Assembly: GCA_040391605.1 (NCBI GenBank)
Contig: JBEBXK010000002.1
Coordinates: 144,694 to 208,693 of the forward strand
Direction of reading: 5' to 3'
Source: Vulgatibacter incomptus_A
Lineage (GTDB): Bacteria; Myxococcota; Myxococcia; Myxococcales; Vulgatibacteraceae
Length of the DNA stretch: 64,000 bases
Below the pieces are notes generated by a model that saw nothing but the letters and a program-made list of their open reading frames with translations, was not told the origin of the DNA and searched no databases. The position numbers were made by a program, and so were the translations under genes. Position 1 is the first letter of the stretch; the number at the start of each line of letters is the position of its first letter. This document shows positions 8,794 to 20,386 of the stretch, piece by piece.

Positions 8794-9651
8794 TTGGATC
8801 CACTCTCCATCGAGACCATCGCCGTCCTGGGTGCCGGCACCATGGGCAGCGGCATCGCCCAGGTGGCGGCGGCCGCCGGCCATCGCGTGCTCCTCTTCGA
8901 CGTCTCCGCCGATCGGGTCGAGGCGGGGCTGGCGAAGATTCAGGGCAACCTCACCAAGGGCGTGGAGAAGCGGAAGATCGAGGCGGCGGACGCCGAGGCG
9001 ACCCTCGGCAGGCTGCGGGCGATCACCGACCTCGCCGCCGCTGGCGAGGCGCAGCTCGTCATCGAGGCGGTGCCGGAGGATCTCGCGCTGAAGGTGAAGG
9101 TCCTGGGCGAGGTGGCCAAGGCGTCCTCCGCCGAGACGATCCTCGCCTCGAATACCTCGAGCCTCTGCCTGACCGAGCTGGCCGCGGCGCTCCCGGAGCC
9201 CTCCCGGGTGGTGGGGATGCACTTCTTCAACCCCGTCCACCTGATGAAGCTCCTCGAGGTGATCCGCGCCCATCAGACCTCCGACCGGACCCTCGAGGCG
9301 GTGCGGAGCGTCGGCGCGAAGATGGGCAAGGAGGTCATCGTCGTCCGCGACATCCCCGGCTTCGCGTCGTCGCGCCTGGGGATCGCCCTGGGGATGGAGG
9401 CGATCCGCATGCTAGAGGAGGGCGTGGCCACCGCCGCCGAGATCGATAAGGCGATGAAGCTCGGCTACGGCCACCCGATGGGGCCGCTGGAGCTCACCGA
9501 TCTTGTGGGCTTGGACGTGCGCCAGGCCATCGGGGAGTATCTGCTCCGCGAGCTGGGCGGTGAGCAGTTCCGCCCGCCCCAGCTCCTCAAGCGCCTGGTG
9601 CGGGCGGGGAAGCTCGGCCGCAAGACCGGAGAGGGCTTCTACAAGTACTGA
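8794..9651 (+). CDS. 3-hydroxybutyryl-CoA dehydrogenase
   Basis: NAD-dependent oxidation of (S)-3-hydroxyacyl-CoA, the step after the preceding hydratase. The protein has 285 residues, the usual single-function length. The Rossmann motif GAGTMGSGIAQVAAAAGH is at the N-terminus, the signature SNTSSLCLTELA follows at mid-protein, and the catalytic His lies in GMHFFNPVHLMKLLEVI. The C-terminal domain ends in GRKTGEGFYKY as in the family. The TTG start at 8794 is set by AAGGAG at 8781-8786. It could also reduce acetoacetyl-CoA in polymer or butyrate pathways. Confidence 0.94.
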   Translation: MDPLSIETIAVLGAGTMGSGIAQVAAAAGHRVLLFDVSADRVEAGLAKIQGNLTKGVEKRKIEAADAEATLGRLRAITDLAAAGEAQLVIEAVPEDLALKVKVLGEVAKASSAETILASNTSSLCLTELAAALPEPSRVVGMHFFNPVHLMKLLEVIRAHQTSDRTLEAVRSVGAKMGKEVIVVRDIPGFASSRLGIALGMEAIRMLEEGVATAAEIDKAMKLGYGHPMGPLELTDLVGLDVRQAIGEYLLRELGGEQFRPPQLLKRLVRAGKLGRKTGEGFYKY

Positions 9652-9678
9652 CACCGTTCGTGTCTGACTGATTCACGA

Positions 9679-10749
9679 GTGTCGAATCCCTGCGCTCCAT
9701 GGGCCGAGCGGGCGCAGCCTCGCTGTTCCGCTCCTCGTCCCTGCCTACCCTTGAAGGAGGGGAGGAACAGACGGGTGGGGCGACCGGAGCGGGGGAGCAG
9801 AGGGAGGAAGGTAGCGGCGCCGGCGGGGCGGCTGGCCCGGGCGCAGGCGCCCACGCGGCCGAACCTCCCGCTGGAGACGATCTGGTGCCAGGCCCTCCTG
9901 CGCCGCCTCCGGGCCCGCTGCGCCACGCCGCTGCGTCTCGAGGTCACCGACAACATCCACACCATGCTCTCCTTCCGAAGGCGCGGCAGGACCCTGGAGG
10001 TGCGGCTCCACCATATGTTCCTGGTGGCCCCCGATCCGGTGGTGGACGCGCTGGCCAGCTACATCCAGGGCAGCGATCCCTCCGCGTCGGGGGTGCTGGA
10101 TCGCTTCATCATGGACCATCGTTGGCTGATCCGCCGGGTGCCACCTCATGTGCGACGGCAGCGGGTCTCGATCCGATCGCAAGGCCGCCACCACGATCTC
10201 GAGGCGATCCTGCGGCGGCTCATCCAAGAGCAGCTGAGAGTTCGTGAAACGAAGTCTCCAGGGGAGCCGAAGGCGGAGCGAACGTCAAGAGCGCGCTCCT
10301 CATGCAAAGTGCGAGAGAAGAATGCGGGCTCGCCACCGTCGGGACTGACTTCGTCATTCGCTCCGATCGGTCCCATCGACTGCGCGATCACCTGGGGATC
10401 GGCGCCGACGGTCACGCTCCCCCGGCAGTCGATCAAGCTCGGATCCTACTCCGCGGACGCGCGATTGATCCGGATCCATCCGGCCCTCGATCAGCGCCGC
10501 GTCCCCTCCTACTTCGTGGAGTGGATCGTCTTTCACGAGCTGCTGCACCACCTCCACGGAATCGTCCGCCACGAGGGGAAGCGCTGCGTCCACACCCCAG
10601 CGTTTTGCGCAGACGAGCGGCGCTTCCCCGACTATCTCCGCGCCACGGCCTGGGAGCGGGAGAACCTCGATATGCTCCTCGCGTGGGCGCCGCCAGGACC
10701 TCCCATCCGATCGATGCGGAGGCTCCGCGCCGCCTACACCAGCTCTTGA
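9679..10749 (+). CDS. SprT-like zinc metalloprotease domain protein with translated repeat insertion
   Basis: Putative metal-dependent protease. HELLHH (His286-Glu287, His290) is the HExxH zinc site and a later HTPAFC supplies a possible third ligand, as in SprT-like proteins. The ends look normal, but residues about 186-227 (10234-10358) are encoded by a dispersed repeat also found after the stop codon of the gene ending at 25010. It separates the helix ILRRLIQEQ from the strand IDCAITWG, where homologues are expected to have a short loop. The reading frame is kept, so a 356-residue product remains possible. The GTG start is uncertain, as the first 60 residues are Arg/Pro-rich and unconserved in appearance. 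Confidence 0.7.
   Translation: MSNPCAPWAERAQPRCSAPRPCLPLKEGRNRRVGRPERGSRGRKVAAPAGRLARAQAPTRPNLPLETIWCQALLRRLRARCATPLRLEVTDNIHTMLSFRRRGRTLEVRLHHMFLVAPDPVVDALASYIQGSDPSASGVLDRFIMDHRWLIRRVPPHVRRQRVSIRSQGRHHDLEAILRRLIQEQLRVRETKSPGEPKAERTSRARSSCKVREKNAGSPPSGLTSSFAPIGPIDCAITWGSAPTVTLPRQSIKLGSYSADARLIRIHPALDQRRVPSYFVEWIVFHELLHHLHGIVRHEGKRCVHTPAFCADERRFPDYLRATAWERENLDMLLAWAPPGPPIRSMRRLRAAYTSS
10234..10358 (+). repeat. dispersed hairpin repeat, copy A (inside a CDS)
   Basis: About 125 bp, roughly three quarters identical by eye to 25008-25140. Shared blocks include GAGAGTTCGTGA, AGCCGAAGGCGGAGCGAACG, AGTGCGAGAG and GCGGGCTCGCCAC. Here it lies inside the SprT-like gene, in a frame in which its CTGAG start is read CTG-AGA, so no stop codon is created. 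Confidence 0.75.
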
Positions 10750-10760
10750 GCGAGGTCGGT

Positions 10761-11993
10761 CTAGCCCCGGTCGTCGCCAGGGAGGATCAGCTTGCTGGCC
10801 GGCTCGCTCGGCTCGGACGGCAGATCGGACGGCTGTCGATCCTCGATGAGGCGGGCGAAGAGCTCCCGGCAGAAGGGGATGCGCTCCGAGGGGACGTCGC
10901 TGGCGAGCATCCGCGCCGCCGCCGCGGCGATCTGCGCCTGCCGGATCCGATCGGTGCTCTCGAAGAGGCGGGCCGTATCCAGGAGGTAGCCTGCGTAGCG
11001 CGCCCGCCGCGCCGGATCGAAGTAGGCCTCGGCCTCGCGCTCCACCACGCCCGCCATCGCCTCCTCCCGCTGCAGATCGCCCTGGGGGCCGCTGAGGTAG
11101 AGAGGGCTCGCCAGGGCCTCCTCCAGGTGAAGGGCGAAGGATCGCAGGGCGTCGCTCTCGGGCCTCCAGCGGCTGAGCTCCGGCTCTTTCAGGATCGTGG
11201 CCGAGTCGGCGACGAGCGCGCCGAGCTCCGCAGGATCCGCGGGCGGCCTGCCCTCGCCCGTTGGCGCCAAGGGCCCTGGGGCCTGCGCTGGCGCCGGCCC
11301 CAGGAACTGAGCGGCCCAGGCCGGGAACTCCGTCGGGCACTCGCCTCCCTCCCGCGCCGCGACCCTGGCGCGATCCAGGGCGATCCGCGCCTCGTCCCGC
11401 GTGACCTCGCGGATCGTGACGCCGCCCTGGCGCACGAGCTCGTCGGAGAACTCGCGGAAGCGCTTGCGTGAGATCTCCGCCAAGAGGAAGTCGACGACGC
11501 CGCGGGCATCCGAGACCACGATCTGCGCCAGCTCCACGCCTCGTCCCGGGAGGTTCCGCGACCAATAGACCGCCCGTTCCCCCTGGCCGTCGAGGCTGGT
11601 CAGGTAGACGGCAGGCTCGGCCATGACCTCCGTCGTGGGCTTTGGCGCCTCGACCTGCTTGGTGGGCAGCTCCACCTCGACCCCGCGATGCTTCAGCGCA
11701 TGGGCGAGGCGCTTGGCCTCCTTGTGCAGCTCCTTGTCGCCGACGGCGGCGGCCTCCACCACCACGTCGAGGCGGCCGGCCTGGGCGGCGGCGCGTAGCA
11801 GCGCGCGCCCCAGGATCGGGGGCATGGCCAGGATCGCGTCGATCTCGGCGGCGCCGATCTCGTCGATCAGGCAGCGCGCCTCGTCGATGGCCTCGGGAGA
11901 CGCACCCAACTTCTCGCTGAGGGCGCTCGAGCTCCCGTCGGCCTCCAGTAGCTCGAGGACTCGTCGCGCGTCCAGGTCAATTCGCTTGCTCAT
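10761..11993 (-). CDS. hypothetical protein (410 residues)
   Basis: I do not recognise a family. ATG at 11993 (AGGGG upstream) is preferred over the longer in-frame start at 12047. The product lacks a signal peptide or membrane segment and is probably cytoplasmic. An N-terminal helical segment (about 1-125) rich in Ala/Glu/Leu is followed by a mixed region with AVYWSRNLPGRGVELAQIV and DEARIALDRARVAAREGG, a Pro/Ala linker near residue 255, and a helical C-terminal half (ARRARYAGYLLDTARLFE). It could be an alpha-helical scaffold. It is convergent with the SprT-like gene (11 bp apart) and lies just downstream of the malic enzyme gene on the same strand. Confidence 0.75.
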   Translation of the reverse strand: MSKRIDLDARRVLELLEADGSSSALSEKLGASPEAIDEARCLIDEIGAAEIDAILAMPPILGRALLRAAAQAGRLDVVVEAAAVGDKELHKEAKRLAHALKHRGVEVELPTKQVEAPKPTTEVMAEPAVYLTSLDGQGERAVYWSRNLPGRGVELAQIVVSDARGVVDFLLAEISRKRFREFSDELVRQGGVTIREVTRDEARIALDRARVAAREGGECPTEFPAWAAQFLGPAPAQAPGPLAPTGEGRPPADPAELGALVADSATILKEPELSRWRPESDALRSFALHLEEALASPLYLSGPQGDLQREEAMAGVVEREAEAYFDPARRARYAGYLLDTARLFESTDRIRQAQIAAAAARMLASDVPSERIPFCRELFARLIEDRQPSDLPSEPSEPASKLILPGDDRG

Positions 11994-12083
11994 GATCGGA
12001 TCCCCTGGGGGCCGAGCCTCGCCCGATCGGCGCATGCCGCTCTCCACGGCTGCAGCCTACCGGGTCGAGGCGCGTCCACCGGC

Positions 12084-14369
<2,286 letters not shown>

Positions 14370-14529
14370 ACACCTACAACCAGTCGTAGCGGTCGCCGCC
14401 GACGCGGCGAGTCGTGAGGGTGGGGCGAAGACGTGCCCCAGCGAATTGGGCGCTACCTTACACCGTAGCGAACGCCGATGGGGTCGCGTCCGCGGGGAGG
14501 CGCTAGCCTCGCGGCTCGCCGGCTTCGCC

Positions 14530-15333
14530 TTATGACTGAGCAGTGGGCTTGGACGCGCGGAAGATGATCCACGGCGGGAGGAGCAGTCGCTCGAAGCCTA
14601 CCAGCCCCGAATCCTCGCAGAGGCGCTGGAGTTCGCCCTCCGTCCAGCGGCGGATCCCCGCCCGACGCTCGAGGCGGCCCGGAGCCCTGAGCCGCTCCGG
14701 CAGAAGGGTGGCGCAGACGAAGCTGCCACCAGGGGCGAGGATCCGCGCCACCTCTCGGACCACGCCCTCCGGATCGTCGTAGAGGTGGAGGGCCGCGACG
14801 TCGAGGACTCCCGCCAGCGCACCATCCCGAAAGGGCGGGGCCGCGGCGTCTCCTCGGAGGAGATCGACCGGCGCGCCGCTCTCCTCGAGCTGATGCCGGG
14901 CCTCCTCGAGCATCGCCGCCGAGCGGTCGAGGGCGTAGACCGGCCCCGCGCCAGGGCGCAGCGCCAGATCCCGGGCCAGATGCCCCGTCCCACACGAAAG
15001 ATCCAGGATCGGCGCCCCCGGCGGCGTCGCCAGCAGCGCATGAAAGAGCAGCTTCTCGCTTCCGGCGTCCAACCCCAGCCTCGCGAGCGCCGGCCGAAGC
15101 CCCCTTTCATAAAAGCGTGCGACCGTTCGATTCTCCATCGCCCGCTGCGCCAGCGAGCGCCTTCGCCCCTCCTCGACCGAGAGATCGAGCATCCCCTCCG
15201 CCAGGGGAAAGGCCATGCCGCAGCTCGCGCAAGTCACCGGCCCGAAGCCGAGGAGAGGCTTGTCGCCTTCGGCCTCCAGAGGGCCACCCCCACACCGCGG
15301 GCAGCGGAGCAGGTCAAGAGAAGAGCGTCGCAC
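14530..15333 (-). CDS. class I SAM-dependent methyltransferase with N-terminal zinc ribbon
   Basis: Transfers methyl groups from S-adenosylmethionine to an unknown substrate. Two CxxC pairs (CPRCGG and CASCGM) form a Trm112/RlmA-like zinc ribbon at residues 10-40. The SAM-binding glycine motif LDLSCGTGHLARDLAL follows, then DVAALHLYDDPEGVVREVARIL. This layout resembles rRNA guanine methyltransferases of the RlmA type and UbiE-like enzymes. The GTG start at 15333 has no clear Shine-Dalgarno; a TTG a few codons in is an alternative. It is transcribed away from the malic enzyme gene's promoter side and is 160 bp upstream of it. Confidence 0.85.
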   Translation of the reverse strand: MRRSSLDLLRCPRCGGGPLEAEGDKPLLGFGPVTCASCGMAFPLAEGMLDLSVEEGRRRSLAQRAMENRTVARFYERGLRPALARLGLDAGSEKLLFHALLATPPGAPILDLSCGTGHLARDLALRPGAGPVYALDRSAAMLEEARHQLEESGAPVDLLRGDAAAPPFRDGALAGVLDVAALHLYDDPEGVVREVARILAPGGSFVCATLLPERLRAPGRLERRAGIRRWTEGELQRLCEDSGLVGFERLLLPPWIIFRASKPTAQS

Positions 15334-15398
15334 GATCGGCGCAGGATAGCAGCTAGGTCCCTGCCGCCCCGAAAGAAGAATTGGGCAGGGGCGATCTC

Positions 15399-16589
15399 CT
15401 ACTTGCCAAGCTGTTCCAGGACTTGTTGGACGGGGAGGACCTCGACCTCGGCCTGCTCGAGAGCAGTGAGCAGCTGTACGAATTGGGTCGAATCGGTGCG
15501 GTAGGGCGAGCCCGCTCCGGGGGCGCCGAGGTCGTGGAAGAGGAAGACCAACCAGGTCCGGGTGCGGATCACGTCGTCGATCGCCCGCTCGAGGTCCTCC
15601 CAGGTCGTCTCGGTCGTTACGGCGTAGACGCGGATCCTGCGGCGATCGAAGGTGGCGTCGTTCAGGCCATGGAGGCTGGTTCGAATGTAGCGGGCCTTGC
15701 TGCCGACGTAGTGCTCGACCAGCTCGTCGAATTCGCCGGCGGGATAGGCGAATCCTCGGCCCGCGCCCAGCTTGGCGAGCTGCAGCAGGCTCCCCTCGAC
15801 CTCGTCTCGCAGCTCCTCGGTCGATACTTCGACGAGGGGCCTGTGGGAGGCCGAATGGGAGCCGATCTCGTGTCCTCTGTTTGCGAGCGTTCGGACCTGC
15901 TCCGATCCCAGGTGGCCCTCCTCGTTCAGCGAGTCCAGGATGACGTAGAACGAGCCCCTCCAGCCACGGCGCTCCAGCTCGGGGGCAGCGATGGTGAGAT
16001 TGCTCTCATCTCCGTCGTCGAACGTGATGGAGACCATCGGGCGGTCGAAGGGGGCCGGCGCCACCTCCCGCAACGAGTGGGAGCTGGTCTCGAGATAGCC
16101 GGGCCGATCGAGTAGGTGCATGACGGTGGAGTGGGAGTCCTCGGAGACGTAGAAGCGGAACCGCGTCCTGGCCCACTCGCTCGATGTCGACGACTGCCAC
16201 GCCGAGTGGAAGCGCCGCTCGCTCACGGTCTCGTGGGAAAAGACGAGCCTCGCCGTGCCGTAGGAGCGGTAGGTGTCTGCGTACTCGTAGAACTTGCCGC
16301 CCTGGAGGGCGACGGGCTCGAACCACCATCGAGCATGTCCCGGGGCCGATCCCTTGAGGATCTCGGTATGAAGGAGCGCCGTGCCGTCTTCGGCGGCGCG
16401 GTGGCCCACGGCGTCCACCCCATCATCGCTCAGGAAGAACCAGCCTTCGGGTCCCTCCGAACCTGCTTCCAAGGTCGAGTTTCCGATGAGGTTCCCCGAG
16501 AGATAGACCGGGTCGGTCGCTCGATCCTCGACGGGTGCTGCGACGCATCCGCCGAGGACGCTCAACAGAAGAATGAACCGCAGCTCCAT
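15399..16589 (-). CDS. polysaccharide deacetylase (CE4) lipoprotein
   Basis: Removes N-acetyl or O-acetyl groups from a cell-surface or external polysaccharide. A short signal peptide ends in the lipobox VLGGC (Cys15), so the protein is lipid-anchored. Residues about 30-185 look like a beta-sandwich module. The CE4 domain follows with TFDDGD (catalytic base and metal Asp), SHSASH (metal histidines), FAYPAGEFD and LVFLFHD near the end, so all core motifs are present. Length 396. No good ribosome binding site is seen at 16589. Confidence 0.9.
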   Translation of the reverse strand: MELRFILLLSVLGGCVAAPVEDRATDPVYLSGNLIGNSTLEAGSEGPEGWFFLSDDGVDAVGHRAAEDGTALLHTEILKGSAPGHARWWFEPVALQGGKFYEYADTYRSYGTARLVFSHETVSERRFHSAWQSSTSSEWARTRFRFYVSEDSHSTVMHLLDRPGYLETSSHSLREVAPAPFDRPMVSITFDDGDESNLTIAAPELERRGWRGSFYVILDSLNEEGHLGSEQVRTLANRGHEIGSHSASHRPLVEVSTEELRDEVEGSLLQLAKLGAGRGFAYPAGEFDELVEHYVGSKARYIRTSLHGLNDATFDRRRIRVYAVTTETTWEDLERAIDDVIRTRTWLVFLFHDLGAPGAGSPYRTDSTQFVQLLTALEQAEVEVLPVQQVLEQLGK

Positions 16590-16697
16590 GCGGCAGGTTC
16601 ATAAGCCGATCGCGCTCGGTTGCCAAGGAAGGCGGCGCGGATGCGAGAGGCCGAAGGACGAGGATCGGATCGGCGCGCGACGGATCGCCGGCTGACG

Positions 16698-17174
16698 TCA
16701 GACCGGCCGGAGCCAGAGCTCCTTCATGTCCATGGGGAGCATGGCGATGAAGTCTTCGGCTTCGCCGTCGGAGATCTGGTCGCGCACGGCGCCGAGGACG
16801 GCCCTGACGATGGGCTCGGCTTCGGAGGGATCCTTCTTCAGATCGTCGGCGACCATCTGGAAGAGCTCCTCCTTGCCGAAGCGGTGGTGGGGCGCGTCCA
16901 GGTGGAGCTCGCAGCGCTGCAGGAGCTCGCGGAGCTTCATGGGGAGCTGGGCCTCGAGGTCTTCCTTGGCGCCCTCGGCGTAGACCCTCTGCTCGAAGGC
17001 GCAGAGCACCGAGACCGCGGCGCACTCGGCCAGCTTCATGTCGAAGCCGCCGATCTCGCAGAGGTCCTTGAGGAACGCCTTGTAGGTGGCGCCCGTCCTG
17101 GATTCGTGCCGCTGCAGCCGGCGCTCGGGCGTCGGGGGTGGACGCCGGATCTGCTCGGTCGTTTCATCTGCCAT
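16698..17174 (-). CDS. DUF2267 domain protein
   Basis: Small cytoplasmic protein of 158 residues of unknown function. The sequence shows the two helical half-repeats of DUF2267: an N-terminal set with AECAAVSVLCAFEQRVYAEG and LEAQLPMKLREL, and a C-terminal set with AEPIVRAVLGAVRDQISDGE and FIAMLPMDMKELW. Paired 'LP' turns after the helices are typical. Start at 17174 is fixed by GGAGGTG. It is immediately downstream of uvrA (72 bp) on the same strand and may be co-transcribed, though no functional tie is known. Confidence 0.85.
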   Translation of the reverse strand: MADETTEQIRRPPPTPERRLQRHESRTGATYKAFLKDLCEIGGFDMKLAECAAVSVLCAFEQRVYAEGAKEDLEAQLPMKLRELLQRCELHLDAPHHRFGKEELFQMVADDLKKDPSEAEPIVRAVLGAVRDQISDGEAEDFIAMLPMDMKELWLRPV

Positions 17175-17246
17175 CTGACACCTCCGATCCCAAGGTGGGC
17201 ACCGATCGGGGGCGCTGCATCCCGGCCGCTGCGGCGCGCTCGGCGA

Positions 17247-20108
17247 TCAGCCGAGCTTGCGCTTGGCTTGTTTGGCGAGGACGGCGCCGAGGTAGTGACC
17301 GGTGTAGCTCTCTTTCACCTGCGCGACCTCCTCGGGACTGCCCTCGGCGATGAGGCGCCCGCCGGCGCCGCCGCCCTCGGGGCCGATGTCGATGACGTGG
17401 TCGGCGCATTTGATGACGTCGAGGCTGTGCTCGATGACGAGGACGGTGTTGCCGGCGTCGACCAGGCGTTGGAGGACGGCGAGGAGCTTCTCGATGTCGG
17501 CGAAGTGGAGGCCGGTGGTGGGCTCGTCGAGGATGTAGAAGGTGCGGCCGGTGCCGACCTTGGCGAGCTCGCGAGAGAGCTTGATCCGCTGGGCCTCGCC
17601 GCCGGAGAGGGTGGGGGAGGGCTGGCCCAGCTTGACGTAGCCCAGGCCCACGTCGTCGAGGGTCTGGAGGCCTCTCATGATCTCCTTGTGGAGGGAGAAG
17701 TGCTCGAGGGCCTCAGCGACGCTCATCTCCAGGACCTCGGCGATGTTCTTGCCCTTGAAGCGCACGCGCAGGGTGGCGTCGTTGAAGCGCTTGCCGTCGC
17801 AGGTCTCGCAGGTGACGTAGACGTCCGGGAGGAAGTGCATCTCCACCAGCTTCTGCCCGTCGCCCTCGCAGGCCTCGCACCTGCCGCCCTTGATGTTGAA
17901 GGAGAATCTGCCAGGTGTGTAGCCGAACGCCCGCGCCTCCGGGGTGGCGGCGAAGACCGTGCGGATGTGATCGAAGACCTTGGTGTAGGTGGCGGGGTTG
18001 GAGCGCGGGGTCCTGCCGATGGGGCGCTGATCGATCTCGATGACCTTGTCGATGGCGTCGAGGCCGGAGACGCCCCGATGCTTCCCAGGCACCTCGCGGG
18101 AGTCGTAGAGGGCCCGCGCCATGGCGGGGTAGAGGATGCCGTTGATCAGGGTGGACTTCCCCGCGCCGGAGACCCCGGTCACGGCGATGAGCTCGCCCAA
18201 GGGGAAGCTGACGTCGATCTCCTTGAGGTTGTTCTCGGCGGCGCCGTGCACCGTGATGGCCTTGCCGTTCCCGGGCCGCCGGGTCGTCGGGATCTCGATC
18301 CGTCGCCTGCCGGAGAGGTAGGCGCCGGTGACGGAGCGCTTGTCTCGGGCGATCTGCGCCGGGGTGCCGGCGGCGACGATCTCGCCGCCGAGGACGCCGG
18401 CGCCTGGGCCGAAGTCCACGATCCAATCGGACTCCTCCATGGTCTCCTCGTCATGCTCCACGACGATCACGGAGTTGCCGATGTCCCGCAGCCGCTTGAG
18501 GGTGGCGAGGAGCTTGCCGTTGTCGCGTTGGTGCAGGCCGATGGACGGCTCGTCGAGGATGTAGATCACGCCGGTGAGCTCGGAGCCCATCTGGGAGGCG
18601 AGGCGGATCCGCTGGCTCTCGCCGCCGGAGAGGGAGCCGGCGGCGCGGTCGAGGGTGAGGTAGCCCAGGCCGACGTTCAGCAGGAAGCCCAGCCGCGCCA
18701 GGATCTCCTTGCGCAGCTCCCGGGCGATCTCCTCCTCGGCGCCCTCGAGGGGGAGATCGTGCAACCAGCCGTTGGCGCCCTGGATGGTGTCGGCGGCCAG
18801 CTCGTGGATGGCGAGGCCGTGGATCTTCACCGCGCGGCTCTCGGGGCGCAGCCTGGCGCCGCCGCACTCCGAGCAGGGCTTCTCGGAGAAGAAGCGCATG
18901 TAGTAGCGCTTCATCTGATCGCTGGTGGTCTGCTTGAAGCGGCGCATGAGCTGGTTGACCACGCCCTCCCAATCCATGCGGTACTTGCCGGCGCCGGCGG
19001 CGTCCTTCCAGCTCAGGACGAACTCCTTGCCGTTGGTGCCGAAGAGGATCAGGTCGCGCTGCTTCTTGGCGAGCTTCTCCCACGGCTTCTGCAGGTCGAG
19101 ATCGAAGGCGCTGGCGAGCTGCTCGACGAAGTCGGCGGTCCAGCCCTCGCCGCGGGACATGCCGGTGGCCCACGGCGCCACGGCACCCTCGCGGATCGAG
19201 AGGGTGGGATCGGGGATGATCAAATCCGGATCCATCTCCGGCCGGGAGCCCAGGCCGTTGCAGGCCTGGCAGAAGCCCAGGGGGGAGTTGAAGGAGAAGG
19301 CCTGCGGAGCGAGCTCGCCGAAGGAGAGGCCGCAGTGGTGGCAGGCGTTGTGCTCGCTGAAGATACGATCCGTCGAAGGATCGCCCTTGGCGTCGGTGAC
19401 GATCAGCAGCCCCTTGCCCTCCCGCAGGGCGGTCTCCACCGAGTCGGTGAGGCGGGTCGCGATCTCGGCCTTCACCACCAGGCGATCGATCACCAACTCG
19501 AGATCATGCTTCGACTTCTTGTCGAGGACGACCTTCTCGGCGGAGACGTCCACCACCCTGCCGTCGATCCGCATCCGCGAAAAGCCGCGCTTCTTGGCGT
19601 CCTCGATCACCTCGCGGTACTCGCCCTTGCGGTTCTGCACCAGGGGCGCCAGGAGCTGGATCCTGCTGCCTTCGGGCATGGCGAGGATCGCCTCCACGAT
19701 CTGCTGGGCCGTCTGCTTGCCGACCTTGCGGCCGCAGCTCGGGCAATGCTGCACGCCGATGCTGGCGTAGAGCACCCGCAGGTAGTCCTGGATCTCGGTG
19801 ATGGTCCCCACCGTCGATCGCGGGTTGCTCGAGGCCGCCTTCTGCTCGATGGAGATCGTCGGCGAGAGTCCGCGGATGCTCTCGTACTTGGGCTTCTCCA
19901 TCTGCCCGAGGAACTGCCGGGCGTAGGAGGAGAGGCTCTCCACGTATCGGCGCTGGCCCTCGGCGTAGAGGGTGTCGAAGGCCAGCGAGGACTTGCCGCT
20001 CCCCGAGACGCCGGTGAAGACCACCAGCTTCTTCTTGGGGATCTCCAGCGTTACGTCCTTGAGGTTGTGCTCCCTCGCGCCGCGAATGAGGATCGAGTCC
20101 GGCTCCAT
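17247..20108 (-). CDS. uvrA: excinuclease ABC subunit A
   Basis: DNA-damage recognition ATPase of nucleotide excision repair; loads UvrB on lesions. The 953 residues are family length. Two ABC cassettes are visible: Walker A motifs GVSGSGKSSLAFDTLYAEG near the N-terminus and GVSGAGKSTLINGILYPA in the C-terminal half, with ABC signature motifs SLSGGESQRIRLASQ and TLSGGEAQRIKL. Zinc modules CHHCGLSF...CQACNGLG and CEACEGDG...CETCDGKRF are intact. The ATG at 20108 begins MEPDSILIRGAREHNLKDV. No SOS (LexA-type) box can be claimed from sight. Confidence 0.98.
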   Translation of the reverse strand: MEPDSILIRGAREHNLKDVTLEIPKKKLVVFTGVSGSGKSSLAFDTLYAEGQRRYVESLSSYARQFLGQMEKPKYESIRGLSPTISIEQKAASSNPRSTVGTITEIQDYLRVLYASIGVQHCPSCGRKVGKQTAQQIVEAILAMPEGSRIQLLAPLVQNRKGEYREVIEDAKKRGFSRMRIDGRVVDVSAEKVVLDKKSKHDLELVIDRLVVKAEIATRLTDSVETALREGKGLLIVTDAKGDPSTDRIFSEHNACHHCGLSFGELAPQAFSFNSPLGFCQACNGLGSRPEMDPDLIIPDPTLSIREGAVAPWATGMSRGEGWTADFVEQLASAFDLDLQKPWEKLAKKQRDLILFGTNGKEFVLSWKDAAGAGKYRMDWEGVVNQLMRRFKQTTSDQMKRYYMRFFSEKPCSECGGARLRPESRAVKIHGLAIHELAADTIQGANGWLHDLPLEGAEEEIARELRKEILARLGFLLNVGLGYLTLDRAAGSLSGGESQRIRLASQMGSELTGVIYILDEPSIGLHQRDNGKLLATLKRLRDIGNSVIVVEHDEETMEESDWIVDFGPGAGVLGGEIVAAGTPAQIARDKRSVTGAYLSGRRRIEIPTTRRPGNGKAITVHGAAENNLKEIDVSFPLGELIAVTGVSGAGKSTLINGILYPAMARALYDSREVPGKHRGVSGLDAIDKVIEIDQRPIGRTPRSNPATYTKVFDHIRTVFAATPEARAFGYTPGRFSFNIKGGRCEACEGDGQKLVEMHFLPDVYVTCETCDGKRFNDATLRVRFKGKNIAEVLEMSVAEALEHFSLHKEIMRGLQTLDDVGLGYVKLGQPSPTLSGGEAQRIKLSRELAKVGTGRTFYILDEPTTGLHFADIEKLLAVLQRLVDAGNTVLVIEHSLDVIKCADHVIDIGPEGGGAGGRLIAEGSPEEVAQVKESYTGHYLGAVLAKQAKRKLG

Positions 20109-20386
20109 TGATTCTGACCATCCGTTCAGGGTTGGGCGCCCGGTATATCCGAGCGGACGAGCGCTTGTCGAGTCGAGGGAGACTCTCCACCGGCTCCATC
20201 GCGGATCAACCGATGAGGGCGCTGCTGCCTTTCCCTAGAATTCGGGGGATGGAGCCCGGCTGATGCGAGGTGGAGCCGGGGAGTCTTCGACGCGGTTCGT
20301 TGGTTCTGGGCTGGCAGCCGACCTCGTCGGTGACCAAGGTTTTTCCCATCACGCGGCGGTCGAGAGCCGATCGAATAAGGAGCCCC

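Noticed and set aside
16620..20111. 1163-codon plus-strand open frame across uvrA
   Set aside because: It is a shadow of uvrA in high-GC DNA. The translation is Leu/Val/Asp/His-rich without motif, and uvrA on the other strand has every signature.
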